Source: Allocoprobacillus halotolerans (GTDB lineage: Bacteria; Bacillota_I; Bacilli_A; Erysipelotrichales; Coprobacillaceae). Taken from it: a stretch of 64,000 bases of DNA. Made by a program: the position numbers and the translations under genes. This document shows, in pieces, positions 37,723 through 48,586 of this stretch (positions are counted from its first letter, which is position 1; every line of letters starts with the position of its first letter). The stretch covers positions 2,709,608 to 2,773,607 of the forward strand of contig NZ_CP101620.1 in NCBI RefSeq assembly GCF_024399475.1, given 5' to 3'. The notes beneath the pieces were generated by a model. That model was not told the DNA's origin, did not search any database, and worked only from the letters and a program-made list of their open reading frames with translations.

Positions 37723-37760
37723 ATTATACTTATTCTTATTGTAATGTCAATGATTACAAC
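37723..37760 (-). promoter_or_regulatory. Promoter and operator of the Rrf2 gene
   Basis: TTGACA (37745-37750) and TATAAT (37723-37728), 16 bases apart on the minus strand. The 23-bp dyad at 37738-37760 has arms GTTGTAAT and ATTACAAT, differing at only a few bases from the one at 37158-37180. Autoregulation is likely. Confidence 0.8.
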
Positions 37761-37997
37761 ATTGTTTTCTTGCTTATCTTTATCAAAAAACTTTTCAGAT
37801 TGTGTCCTTTAAGAAAATTTCTTACTTATTTTAGTTAATCAAATACCCATTTTATGATTGACTATTTAACACAGTTAAAATAATAATGGTTTGATAACTT
37901 ATAAATTTATCTTTATAAGCTTTTTTATTATTTAAGAAAATCTAAAAACTAATCAAATTTTAAAATAAAAACCCTACTCCTATTTTTTCATTAAAAA

Positions 37998-38042
37998 AAT
38001 AAGTAGCAAAGAAAATGGGAGGTATTTTCTTGCTACTTATTT
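37998..38042 (-). terminator. Terminator of the beta-glucoside PTS operon
   Basis: Minus strand AAATAAGTAGCAAGAAAAT pairs with ATTTTCTTTGCTACTTATTT (one bulge) around a 7-base loop, then TTTTTTT. About 15 bases after the EIIC stop. Confidence 0.85.
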
Positions 38043-38057
38043 AATATTTCCTAGTTT

Positions 38058-39330
38058 CTAAATTTCTTTATTTCTCATTTTTACAAAAGGCAAATAAATA
38101 AGTGTAGAAACTATAATACAAATAATTTGTGTTAAAACTGTTCCAATATGTCCACCAGTTGCTAAGAATCCACTAACTATAGGTGGCAAGCACCATGGAA
38201 TCATAATATATGCTTTAGCTGCAAATCCAATTAACGTTGCAAAATATCCAATAGAGGCACAAATCATAGGAGCTAAAATAAATGGAATTGCTAAAGTAGG
38301 ATTAAGTACAATTGGTAATCCAAAAATTAGTGGTTCGTTAACTCCAAACAATCCAGGAGCAAAAGATAGTTTTGCAATTGATCTATCATCAGTTCTTTTA
38401 CTAGCGATAAGAATTGCAAGTAATAAACCAATAGTACATCCAAATCCACCCATAGTTACATACATTGTCCAAAATGGTTTTGTAACAATTTCAGTAGGTG
38501 CTTGATTTGCTAAAACTAAATCTGCATTTGTTTGTAAAGCAGTAATAACAATTGGATTGATAACTCCATTTACAATTGATGCACCATGTAAACCACATAC
38601 CCAGAAAATAGCACCAATCATTGCACATAAAACTATACCTATAGGATTTTGAAATGCTGCTGTTACTGGCATAGCCAATAATTTATAAATTGCTTCAGAT
38701 AAATACATACCTGTTAATTGATTAAATGTAAATGAAACAATTGATACACCAAATAAGATAATAATAGTTGGAATCAATGCACTAAATGATTTAGAAACAT
38801 TTGGCGGTACTGAATCAGGCATTTTAATTTTTAATTTATCAAATTTAGATAATTTACAATATAATTCAATACATATCATGCCAATAATCATAGCAACAAA
38901 TAATCCTTTAGAATTAGTTACATCAACACCTATTCCACTCATCACAACACTTTCTTTTCCAATCATTCCTGTAATAGTTGTTGGAGCAGCACAAACAAAT
39001 GCACAAACTGAAACCAATCCTTCAAAGTTTCCTTCTAAACCATTATGTTTTGCTAAATTACACCCAATATAATATGCAATCAAAATAGATAAAATATTCA
39101 TTGTCGCATAATTAACTGTATCAAATAATGGAGCATATTGTGCTAACCATTCAAACCCGCTAAATTGAGCTATTCCATTTGTTGGCGAACAAACAACGCT
39201 ACTAAATAATGTTCCAATTGATCCTACAATAATCAATGGAATAACTGACAAGAAAGAATCCTTGATAGTAATCAAATATTTATTACCATTTAATTTTGCA
39301 GCAAGAATTCCCATTTTCTCTGAAATTTTA

Positions 39331-39338
<8 letters not shown>
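38058..39338 (-). CDS. PTS cellobiose/lactose-family EIIC
   Basis: Intact membrane permease of about 426 residues. Visible family segments are KISEKMGILAAKLNGNKYLI at the start, FWVCGLHGASIVNGV in the sugar-binding region, and FAPGLFGVNEPLIFGLPIVL near residue 325. The ATG at 39338 has GGAGG nine bases upstream; the longer ORF start at 39347 is a GTG directly abutting the GGAGG and is unlikely. It overlaps the GH1 stop by 8 bases. Imports and phosphorylates aryl-beta-glucosides or cellobiose with separate EIIA and EIIB; only an EIIB (32798) is seen in the window. Confidence 0.9.
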
Positions 39339-40867
<1,529 letters not shown>

Positions 40868-40927
40868 CTACGAGTTTAGTTTAACTAATAAAATAAATTA
40901 AATCTCGTAATTTCTATATATTTGAAC

Positions 40928-40950
40928 AAAGTTCGAAATTATCGAACTTT
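40928..40950. promoter_or_regulatory. Palindrome upstream of the GH1/EIIC operon
   Basis: AAAGTTCGA and TCGAACTTT are perfect 9-bp arms with a 5-base centre, about 100 bases upstream of the GH1 start. It has no T tract and fits an operator for a sugar regulator (an RpiR regulator is encoded at 45340). Binding partner is unknown. Confidence 0.5.
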
Positions 40951-41003
40951 AGAAATAAAAAAAGATTTAAACTCTTATACAAGCTTAAACCATTATTATT
41001 TAT

Positions 41004-41402
41004 TTAATCACCTGATTTTGAATAGTGAATATGTAAAATTTTCCATTCGTTATTTTCTTTTATTATCATCTGTGTTTCTATCCCTTTAATACCATATTCT
41101 TCCAAAGTTTCACTTTTAATACATTCCGTATGGTATTGAAAGACAATAATAGCTAATTCATTATTTACAATATTTATTTTAATATCCTCTAAAATTAAAT
41201 CAATTTTATTATAAATTCTATGAATAGTATCTTGTAGGAAATCTTTAAAAATAGATTCAATCCCTTCAAAATATTTATCTATAGATATAAGTGAGCAATG
41301 TTGAATTTGTGACCATACAGAATAAAAGTTTTCTTTATTACCTGTGCTAATACTATCTTTGTATCTTTGAATTAATTCCTCAATTTGTTCAATATCATTC
41401 AT
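41004..41402 (-). CDS. SnoaL/NTF2-like small protein
   Basis: Protein of 132 residues with the NTF2-like pattern: an N-terminal helix pair (IEQIEELIQRYKDSISTGN), a helical middle, and C-terminal strands IVNNELAIIVFQYHTECI and IIKENNEWKILHIHYSKSG. Such folds serve as small-molecule binding or isomerase-like domains. No catalytic motif can be named. GGAGAGACCAAAA precedes the ATG. It lies just upstream of the GH1 gene but is separated by the palindrome at 40928. Confidence 0.65.
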   Translation of the reverse strand: MNDIEQIEELIQRYKDSISTGNKENFYSVWSQIQHCSLISIDKYFEGIESIFKDFLQDTIHRIYNKIDLILEDIKINIVNNELAIIVFQYHTECIKSETLEEYGIKGIETQMIIKENNEWKILHIHYSKSGD

Positions 41403-41543
41403 TTTTGGTCTCTCCTTTTTTTATTTTATAGTACAATTATAAAGTTTTACATTTTGTCTTTAAATCAAGTATATCAATATTATTAAAATAATCAACTCCA
41501 TAGTATCGATAGCCTAATATAGATATTTTTATTCTTTATATAA

Positions 41544-41587
41544 AATTCCTATAAGAAATAGATATAAAACTTCATCTTATAGGAATT
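41544..41587 (-). terminator. Hairpin terminator of the AtuA operon
   Basis: AATTCCTATAAGA and TCTTATAGGAATT form a 13-bp perfect stem with an 18-base loop, followed on the minus strand by TTATAT. It lies 13 bases beyond the dehydrogenase stop. Confidence 0.65.
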
Positions 41588-41599
41588 AATTGTAATTTT

Positions 41600-42532
41600 C
41601 TATTTATATAACGCTTCAAAAACTTTAAGAAGTTTTTCATCTCTTTGTTGTACAACTTCTAAATCTTTTCCATCTTGATAATCATAAAAACCTTTTTTAG
41701 CTTTTACACCGTATTCTTCTTTATCAAAATGTTCTTTTAAGCTTCTTGGTATTTCATGACTATCACATAAATCTTGCATCAAATAATCACTAATATGATA
41801 AAAAGTATCTAATCCTCCAAGATCTGCAACTTCCAAAGGACCTAAACAAGCATATCTAAAGCCAAGACCATATTTCATCACATCATCTATACCTTCTTTA
41901 GATATAACACCTTGTTCTACTAGGAATAATGCTTCTCTTAAAACAGCAAACTGTATACGATTAGCAGCAAAACCTAAAACATCTTTTTGAACAATAACTG
42001 GTTTTTTATGAATATCTAAACTTAATTGATAGATTGTTTGGGCGACATCGTCTCTCGTATTATCACCCTTTATGATTTCAATTAATAAAATCAAATGACA
42101 AGGATTAAACCAATGCATCCCAATAAATCTTTCTGGTTTATTCACTGAACTAGCAAGTTCATTAATAGAAATACCTGATGTATTTGTAGCAAGTATACAA
42201 TTCTCAGAGACAATTTGAGATATGTCTTTATAAAATGATTTTTTTATATCTACATTTTCTATAATGTTTTCAACAACCAAGTCACAATCTTTAAAACAAT
42301 CTTTACTTGTGGTATATGATAAATAACTCATTATCTCTTGACCTTGTTGACTTGTGATTTCTTTTTCATCTATTAATATATCTATATTTTCACTGATACG
42401 TTTTTTAGCATTTTCTATAGCTTTATCACTCAAATCATAAATCATGACTTGATAATGAAATTGAGCAAAGATTTGTGCCATAGAATATCCCATAGTTCCT
42501 GCCCCAGCAATAACTATCTTATTTATATTCAT
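41600..42532 (-). CDS. 3-hydroxyacyl-CoA (3-hydroxybutyryl-CoA) dehydrogenase
   Basis: NAD-dependent dehydrogenase of 310 residues. KIVIAGAGTMGYSMAQIFAQ is the Rossmann motif; LVVENIIENVDIKKSFYKDI, ATNTSGISINELA, and FIGMHWFNP with the catalytic His follow; the C-terminal dimerisation domain has VLGFAANRIQFAVLREAL. It starts 3 bases after the small AtuA-like gene stop. In context it probably oxidises a hydroxyacyl-CoA in a catabolic route started by the AtuA-like proteins; the substrate is not known. Confidence 0.88.
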   Translation of the reverse strand: MNINKIVIAGAGTMGYSMAQIFAQFHYQVMIYDLSDKAIENAKKRISENIDILIDEKEITSQQGQEIMSYLSYTTSKDCFKDCDLVVENIIENVDIKKSFYKDISQIVSENCILATNTSGISINELASSVNKPERFIGMHWFNPCHLILLIEIIKGDNTRDDVAQTIYQLSLDIHKKPVIVQKDVLGFAANRIQFAVLREALFLVEQGVISKEGIDDVMKYGLGFRYACLGPLEVADLGGLDTFYHISDYLMQDLCDSHEIPRSLKEHFDKEEYGVKAKKGFYDYQDGKDLEVVQQRDEKLLKVFEALYK

Positions 42533-42534
42533 AC

Positions 42535-42833
42535 TTAAATCTCCATTTCTAATAATGCACTGCCTAAAGTTTTTCCATGCATATCAATAGCAAGAGATCT
42601 TGTGACTCGCCACCCAATGCATCTTCCATAACAAAATTCAAAGCTGCAATACTGTCAATTTCATATCTTGTGATTGTTCCATGAACAATGTCTTTAAAGT
42701 ATTCTTTTAATTTTGTTGATGTGACATTTTCTTTAATATATTCATAATCTTTTTCATCATAAGCAATAACAGATATAACAGATATATTCCCTTTATCTCC
42801 TGTTCTTGAATGAGCAATTTCTTTTAGCTTCAT
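42535..42833 (-). CDS. AtuA-like ferredoxin-fold protein, frameshifted
   Basis: About 99 residues: KLKEIAHSRTGDKGNISVIS is the conserved start of the small AtuA-like domain. One G missing near 42603 shifts the end; restored it reads ALGGGVTRSLAIDMHGKTLG and ends LLEMEI at 42535, which matches the family. Large and small AtuA-like subunits are often adjacent or fused, and here the large subunit stop is 2 bases upstream. Confidence 0.83.
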
Positions 42834-42835
42834 GT

Positions 42836-44183
42836 TTACACCTCCAAATATCCTACTGTAATATGAAAATCTTCTACTGGCACTAAAATAGAAGCAATGC
42901 TGATAATATCTTTAATATTCTTAACTGCTCCTCCTCCACCAGATGGTCCATTAGTATATAATGCTTCGACTTCATTTCCTACCAATTCTGCTTGTTTGAT
43001 ATCTTTGACTCTTGCAGCAACTCTTAATCTAACTTCTGTTGGTGTATACTCATTAATACAGCTAGAAATACTATCTTTATATAGAGAATTCATTCCTATA
43101 AAATCAAATCTTACTTCTTCATATTTTAACCCAATCATTTCAAAACGATGTTCTAAAACTTCTTTAGCTAATTTTGCTTTAGCAAGTGCATTTAATCCAC
43201 CATAACTGATTTGGCCTTCTCCAATATAGCAATCATGATATCCGACACTTGTTTTATAATATCCATTTGCTTTATGTCCAGTTGCATGACTAATTTGAAC
43301 AACATCTTTTTCTAATTGATGTACCTGTACTTTAGAAAAATCGCAATAACATCTGGAGTAAAATATTCCTTAGGATTTTGAATTTCATATAAAGTTTGTT
43401 CTTTTACAGTTTCAGTAGTAACGATCCCCCTGTATTTGGTAATTTTGTTACAATAGCATCGCCACTTTCTTCAACTTCAATAATTGGGAAACCAAGATTC
43501 CAAAGTTCTGGAACATCTTTATATCCAGGATCAGCAAAATATCCACCTGTTACTTGTCCTGCGCACTCTAATAAATGTCCAATCCAAGTTCCTTTGCCAA
43601 GTTTTTCATAATCATCCATTGCCCAATTAAATTCATAGACAAGTGGTCCTAATGCAAGTGAAGGATCAGCCACACGACCTGTAATGATGATATCTGCACC
43701 ATTATTCAATGCTTCAACAATTCCTTGAATACCAATATAACCATTAGCTGACAATATCTCTCCATCAATATCATTTAAAGTTTTTCCTGTTTCGATAACT
43801 TGATAATCAAGATATTTATTGAGTTTATCACCAATATCATCACCTTCAACATAAGCAATTTTAAGATGGCTCAAACCTTTTTCTTGAGCCATGGCTTGAC
43901 ATTTATATGCAGCTGCTTTTGGATTAGCTGCTCCCATATTTGTCACAACCTTAACTGAATGTTGTTTTAAAGCATCTAAGATTTTATCAAAACGATACTC
44001 AAATAAATCATTATATCCTAACTGAGAATCTTTTTGTTTTGCTTTTTGTGCTAAAGAAATTGTTCTTTCAGCTAAACATTCAAAAATAATATAATCAAGA
44101 TTTCCTCTTTCTATTAAATCAATAGCTGGTTCAATTCTATCTCCAGCATATCCTGCTCCTGATCCAATTCTTATTTTTTTCAT
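42836..44183 (-). CDS. AtuA (DUF1446) family protein, frameshifted
   Basis: About 449 residues. Start MKKIRIGSGAGYAGDRIEPA; then FECLAERTISLAQ, VTNMGAANPKAAA, and DIIITGRVADPSLALGPL, all typical of the AtuA/DUF1446 family named for acyclic terpene utilisation. Deletions near 43426 (a G run) and 43340 (GCGAT for GCGGAT) split it into three pieces; restored joints read NTGGIVTTETVKEQ and VIADFSKVQVHQ. Start ATG 44183 follows GGAGGAG. Although named for terpenes, the family is wide and the substrate here is unknown. Confidence 0.85.
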
Positions 44184-44204
44184 TTTTCTCCTCCTTGTAT
44201 AAAA

Positions 44205-44284
44205 GTAAAACGTTCTACGTAAATAAGTATAACGTTTTATCATTAAAATTCAAGTCTTTTTTCAAAAAAAGTAAAACGTTCTAC
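44205..44284. promoter_or_regulatory. Three LacI-type operators
   Basis: GTAAAACGTTCTAC occurs at 44205-44218 and 44271-44284, and GTATAACGTTTTAT at 44227-44240. All are near-palindromes with the central CG typical of LacI-family sites. They fill the gap between the divergent AtuA operon and LacI gene, so LacI probably represses both. Confidence 0.8.
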
Positions 44285-44344
44285 TTATTCGTTGAAAATT
44301 ATAATTTTTTTTGTTATTATTAGTACAAGCAAGGAGTGACAATA

Positions 44345-45334
44345 ATGGCAACTATTAAAGATGTAGCAAAATATGCGGGGGTCTCTATAAGTACAGTATC
44401 TATTATTTTAAACGGAAAAGCACAAGATAGAAAAATATCCTTAGATACTCAAGAAAAAGTGGCAAATGCTATAAAATCATTAAATTATCAACCAAATTTA
44501 TCAGCAAAAAAATTACGTTCTTCGTCCGAAAGAAAAACAATTGCACTTTTTTGGACAACAGATTTTCGTGAAGTTATGTTAGCTCGTTTTTTAAATGGGC
44601 TACACAAACAAATAAATAAATTAGGATTAAATTTCGACATTGTAATTTATACATATCAAAACGATGAACTGTACAAAGAAACCGAATTACAAGGTTCATC
44701 ATCTTTTCATGGTGCAATCATTGCTAATGCAAGCACCAAAGATCTTCAATTTTTAAAATCATTTATTCCACTCATTCCAATTGTTTTATACAATCGTGAA
44801 GCTGATAATTATAGTAGTGTTATTGTTAATGATAAAAAAATTGGAGAAATTGCTGCTAATCTTTGTTTACAATTCCAACAAATAGCACTAGTCAAAGCCC
44901 CATATGTTTTTAATGGAATGAAAATTAGAGATAATGCATTTATAGCTCACGTTTCATCAAATATTAAAATTTATAACGTTAATGACCAAAATATTGCAGA
45001 CGGTTTCCAAATTGCAAAAGATATCGATTTTAAAAATATTGATGTTCTTTTTGTTCCAAGTAACAACATTGCTTATGGAATTATGCATTATTGTTACCTT
45101 AATAACATATCAATTCCTGATGATCTATCTCTTATTTGTGTTGGTAATGGTCTTCCTGAATATGACAACTACAGCAATCCTGCTTTAACAGTAATTGAAG
45201 TTCCTATGGAAAATATGGCAGCTCTTTGTCTTGAAATACTAACTCAACTATTTTATAACTCTAATGTTGTGAAAAAAGTGATTGAACCAAATTTAATCAT
45301 AAGAAACTCTTTTAAAATGCTCATGGAGGACTAA
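44345..45334 (+). CDS. LacI family transcriptional regulator
   Basis: Regulator of about 329 residues. N-terminal HTH ATIKDVAKYAGVSISTVSII and hinge helix NYQPNLSAKKLRS, then a periplasmic-binding-like sensor domain. ATG at 44345 has AAGGAG eight bases upstream; the GTG at 44336 overlaps that ribosome site. The divergent AtuA operon and three operators in between make it the local repressor. The gene runs 5 bases short of the next RpiR gene. Confidence 0.9.
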   Translation: MATIKDVAKYAGVSISTVSIILNGKAQDRKISLDTQEKVANAIKSLNYQPNLSAKKLRSSSERKTIALFWTTDFREVMLARFLNGLHKQINKLGLNFDIVIYTYQNDELYKETELQGSSSFHGAIIANASTKDLQFLKSFIPLIPIVLYNREADNYSSVIVNDKKIGEIAANLCLQFQQIALVKAPYVFNGMKIRDNAFIAHVSSNIKIYNVNDQNIADGFQIAKDIDFKNIDVLFVPSNNIAYGIMHYCYLNNISIPDDLSLICVGNGLPEYDNYSNPALTVIEVPMENMAALCLEILTQLFYNSNVVKKVIEPNLIIRNSFKMLMED

Positions 45335-45339
45335 TACTA

Positions 45340-46122
45340 ATGGGAAAAATACGTGCAAGTTTAGCTGCAGTTATAGATAGCGAAGAAGTCAATTCTACAT
45401 ATTATAGAATTGCTAAATATCTATTAAAAAACAATTATATCGTCAATCATGTTTCAATTGATGATGTTGCTAATAATTGCTATTGTGCAAAATCTACTGT
45501 AAGTCGTTTCGCACGACAAATTGGTTATGATAATTACTATGAATTGAATCAAGATTTATATGTTTCTACAACAAAAAGCCAAGATAAATATGACCGATAT
45601 TTATTAGAAGATTTTAAAGATACAAAAGATTTATTTTTTAATGATTTGATAAACAGTATTATTAAATCAAAAGATTCTGTAACAGAATCTTCTGTCAACA
45701 AACTTGTTTTACTTATTAATAAATATGAAGAAATTGGAATATTTGGTAATTTACAATCTCAAACAATTGCTCAAAAATTTCAAAATGATATGGGTTTATC
45801 AAGAAAAATAATGACCTCATCTTTATTACCAGAACATCAAAAGACATATATAAAAGAAGCTGATAATAATACTCTTGTAATAATCATATCTTTTTCTGGT
45901 GACTATTTCAGACATTTTATTCATCATAATTTTTCAATAAAGCAACGTCCTTATTTTGTTTTAATTACTTGTAATGAAAAAATGAAGGATGCTAAATATT
46001 ATGATGATGTCATTTTTTTAGCATGTAATGATAACTATGCCGCTAGAGCACATATTATAAGTTTTTATTTGAATTTAGTTGCAATTGAATACGCAAAAAA
46101 ATTAAAATCAGCCATAAAATAA
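45340..46122 (+). CDS. RpiR-like transcriptional regulator
   Basis: 260 residues: N-terminal HTH_6 with VSIDDVANNCYCAKSTVSRFARQIGYDNYYEL, and a weaker C-terminal SIS-like domain (NTLVIIISFSGDYFRHFIHH). GGAGGACTAATACTA precedes the ATG and it follows the LacI gene by 5 bases, so the two are co-transcribed. The divergent SIS domain may bind a different effector. Possible controller of the GH1/EIIC operon or of the AtuA operon. Confidence 0.8.
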   Translation: MGKIRASLAAVIDSEEVNSTYYRIAKYLLKNNYIVNHVSIDDVANNCYCAKSTVSRFARQIGYDNYYELNQDLYVSTTKSQDKYDRYLLEDFKDTKDLFFNDLINSIIKSKDSVTESSVNKLVLLINKYEEIGIFGNLQSQTIAQKFQNDMGLSRKIMTSSLLPEHQKTYIKEADNNTLVIIISFSGDYFRHFIHHNFSIKQRPYFVLITCNEKMKDAKYYDDVIFLACNDNYAARAHIISFYLNLVAIEYAKKLKSAIK

Positions 46123-46151
46123 TCTTATTACGGAATTTGCCATTATATATA

Positions 46152-47711
46152 TTATAATATCCCATATCCAAAAATATGATTATTTTTTTGTTTATATTTT
46201 TTACTTCTACATTCATCATTACTATTACCTTCGATTGTATAAATATAATTATTATCAATTTTTTCTATTATACCTACATGATCAGGATCATTGTCATTGT
46301 TCCAATCAAAAAAGATTAAATCTCCTGATTTAGGTATATAATTTTTATCCTGCCATCTACCATTATCTTTGTACCATTTAATCCCATCTTCAACTCTTGA
46401 AAATTTAGGCACTGTGATATTCAGCTGGCCACTTTCATTTGCACACCACGATACAAAGCATGCACACCATTCAACATGGCTGTCAAATCCATACCATGAC
46501 CAGTATGGTCTGCCTCCAATATTCCCAACCTGTGATTTTGCTACGGCAACAATATCACCATTTCCTAGATGATAATACTGAAGTACGTGTGCTACATAAT
46601 TAGGATCACCATATACTTCTGTCTGTAATTCTGCTTTCTTTTGGTCTGAATAGACTTTGGCATTTGCTTTCGTATAGCCATCAAAATGTTCAATAGCCCA
46701 TGTAATGTATCCTTTTCCAAAGTTATATCCCTGCAATGCAAGAGATATATTTTTTGTATCAGAAATACTATTGACTTTTGCTAAAGTAAGGCAATCTGAA
46801 AAATAATGAACTCCACAATCAATGGAATATTCAGCTTCTGTAATTCCATTAGGCTCTTTTGGATATTTCTTATTATATTCACACTCACTTGACTGCATTG
46901 GGTCATTACCTTTACCACCACTTTCCTGCATCATCACTGCCTGTAACAATGGTACATAATCCTCAATGTTATACTGTTTTGCATATTTCCTGATTGTTTC
47001 TTCATAAGCTATAACTTCTTCATTTAAAGGCATCAATGACGTATTAGTGCTTGAATCATCACCTAATACTGCAAAGATACCAATGAATAAAACAATCACA
47101 ATAATAATCAGCATACCTGTTCCTAAACTGATTAGCTTGTGAAGTCCACCAACTGTTTTTTTTACAATACTACCTGCACTCTTTACTGCTTTAGCTGAAT
47201 GTTTTACTTTACTCTTTATCGTAGATGAAGATGAACTTTTACCTTGAAATGACTGTTTATATTTTTTCAAATAAGAAGATTTCATCATTGACTGATGATT
47301 CCTACTAACAATCGAAGATAGATAATTTATATTTTTTGTTTTTCTTGATAATTTTATCTTTGAAAGAGGTTTACCTTTTATATTATCAAGGTTATTATTA
47401 CCTGTTGCTTGTAGTTTTGGGTTAAATTCACTAATATGATCTACCTTGTTTTGTTGTCTTTGCTTGACTTTTGAACGATACAGTTTCTTGCCTCTATATA
47501 CAGTTTGACTGGCTGTTATCTTTTCACTTTTGATAACATTATTTACTGCCTTTTGATGAGGTGTTTGATTATCTTGTAATTGTTCATTATCATCTTGCAC
47601 AAATCTTTTATCCTTGAAAGAAATCTGCTTTTTATAATGTCTTAGATTTTGATGCCTATCCATCTTGTTAATACTCTGTACTTTTTCTTTATCCTTAATT
47701 TTGACTGACAT
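46152..47711 (-). CDS. Conjugation cell-wall hydrolase: lytic transglycosylase plus CHAP domain
   Basis: Protein of 519 residues, functionally like Tn916 Orf14. A basic N-terminal cytoplasmic part (about 1-190) is followed by a membrane helix (LGTGMLIIIVIVLFIGIFAV), a lysozyme-like domain (LLQAVMMQESGG with catalytic Glu, LALQGYNFGKGY), and a C-terminal CHAP domain (EWCACFVSWC with the Cys, GDLIFFDW, DPDHVGIIEK with the His). It locally opens peptidoglycan for the type IV channel. Last gene of the transfer operon before the cargo. Confidence 0.92.
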   Translation of the reverse strand: MSVKIKDKEKVQSINKMDRHQNLRHYKKQISFKDKRFVQDDNEQLQDNQTPHQKAVNNVIKSEKITASQTVYRGKKLYRSKVKQRQQNKVDHISEFNPKLQATGNNNLDNIKGKPLSKIKLSRKTKNINYLSSIVSRNHQSMMKSSYLKKYKQSFQGKSSSSSTIKSKVKHSAKAVKSAGSIVKKTVGGLHKLISLGTGMLIIIVIVLFIGIFAVLGDDSSTNTSLMPLNEEVIAYEETIRKYAKQYNIEDYVPLLQAVMMQESGGKGNDPMQSSECEYNKKYPKEPNGITEAEYSIDCGVHYFSDCLTLAKVNSISDTKNISLALQGYNFGKGYITWAIEHFDGYTKANAKVYSDQKKAELQTEVYGDPNYVAHVLQYYHLGNGDIVAVAKSQVGNIGGRPYWSWYGFDSHVEWCACFVSWCANESGQLNITVPKFSRVEDGIKWYKDNGRWQDKNYIPKSGDLIFFDWNNDNDPDHVGIIEKIDNNYIYTIEGNSNDECRSKKYKQKNNHIFGYGIL

Positions 47712-48091
47712 TAACGTATCACCTGCTTTTCCTTAAGTTTTGTCTGATTAGGATATCTTAATTTCACTGATTCAATAAAATAAAAACCATATTCACTTGA
47801 AAACAAGTCATATGGTGTTGATTCCTGATAATCTTTTTTATATACATATCCATTATATAAATTATAAGCTAATAGTGTACATTGCATAGAACCAGTTGTT
47901 TGCCATGGTTGATTAATGCCACTCAATTTTATTCGATAATTTTGAAAATCATATAGGTCATGAATATGACTGCGGCAGTCCTTATCTATGCCTAATATAT
48001 AAAATAATGCCTGATGATAAGTATCTTTAATTCCAACACTTTTTATTGTCTGCTGATAAAATTTTTGATGTTCTTGATTGATATACTTCAT
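47711..48091 (-). CDS. Conserved ICE protein (DUF6075-like)
   Basis: Protein of 126 residues, resembling proteins placed next to the CHAP hydrolase in related elements (HQKFYQQTIKSVGIKDTYHQAL, DCRSHIHDLYDFQNYRI, FSSEYGFYFIESVKLRYP). It has no membrane helix or signal peptide. It shares one base with the hydrolase gene start. Function unknown; DUF6075 assignment is by memory of the pattern only. Confidence 0.6.
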   Translation of the reverse strand: MKYINQEHQKFYQQTIKSVGIKDTYHQALFYILGIDKDCRSHIHDLYDFQNYRIKLSGINQPWQTTGSMQCTLLAYNLYNGYVYKKDYQESTPYDLFSSEYGFYFIESVKLRYPNQTKLKEKQVIR

Positions 48092-48171
48092 TTGTGGTCA
48101 CCCTTTCTTTATAATCGCACATTTGTAAAAAAATATTTTAATATTAAAATGAACAACAAGGAGGCAAGACT

Positions 48172-48501
48172 ATGAAAACTTTAAAAGATATTATTGATGA
48201 ATTTATATGTGAATCAGACTATGAATGCAACATAACAAAGTATCCATACTATAAAAGTGTTATGAAAAAACAAAGTAAGGCTCAAAAAGATTTATTGAAT
48301 GCTATACAAAATGGAGAAAGCAATGAAGTTATTGAAGATATGATTGAAAAAGTTAATAACTCATTTTTAGCTGCTAATGAAATGTATCGCTATTACGATG
48401 TAAAAACTGCACTTGAAGCAGGTATTATTATCGGTATTGATGCTGCAAAAAATAAAAACAATGATCTAATCACCAAAATTGAAAAACTGCTGGAAGAGTA
48501 A
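48172..48501 (+). CDS. Hypothetical protein, opposite strand
   Basis: Protein of 109 residues, all-helical and charged (MKTLKDIIDEFICESDYE, KQSKAQKDLLNAIQNGES, VKTALEAGIIIGIDAAKNKN). AAGGAGGCAAGACT precedes the ATG. It is the only plus-strand gene in the transfer region, so it has its own promoter and may be an accessory or regulatory gene. Family not recognised. Confidence 0.65.
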   Translation: MKTLKDIIDEFICESDYECNITKYPYYKSVMKKQSKAQKDLLNAIQNGESNEVIEDMIEKVNNSFLAANEMYRYYDVKTALEAGIIIGIDAAKNKNNDLITKIEKLLEE

Positions 48502-48586
48502 TTTTTTCATTAATCAAATAAAAGCATTTCTATTTAAATGAACTATCTTGGATAAGATCACTTGGTTATAGAAATGCTTTTTTATT

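Larger units (their letters stand above)
37687..38057. other. Spacer between Rrf2 gene and beta-glucoside PTS
   Basis: About 370 bases. It holds the Rrf2 promoter/operator at its left side and the EIIC terminator at its right side. The middle (37765-37995) is AT-rich with no gene seen. Base composition changes here from the more G+C-rich redox operon to AT-rich PTS genes. Confidence 0.55.

Noticed and set aside
46055-46258. Minus-strand ORF overlapping the ends of the RpiR and CHAP genes
   Set aside because: It is antisense to a clear RpiR gene end and out of frame with the hydrolase; low-complexity Ile/Lys composition.
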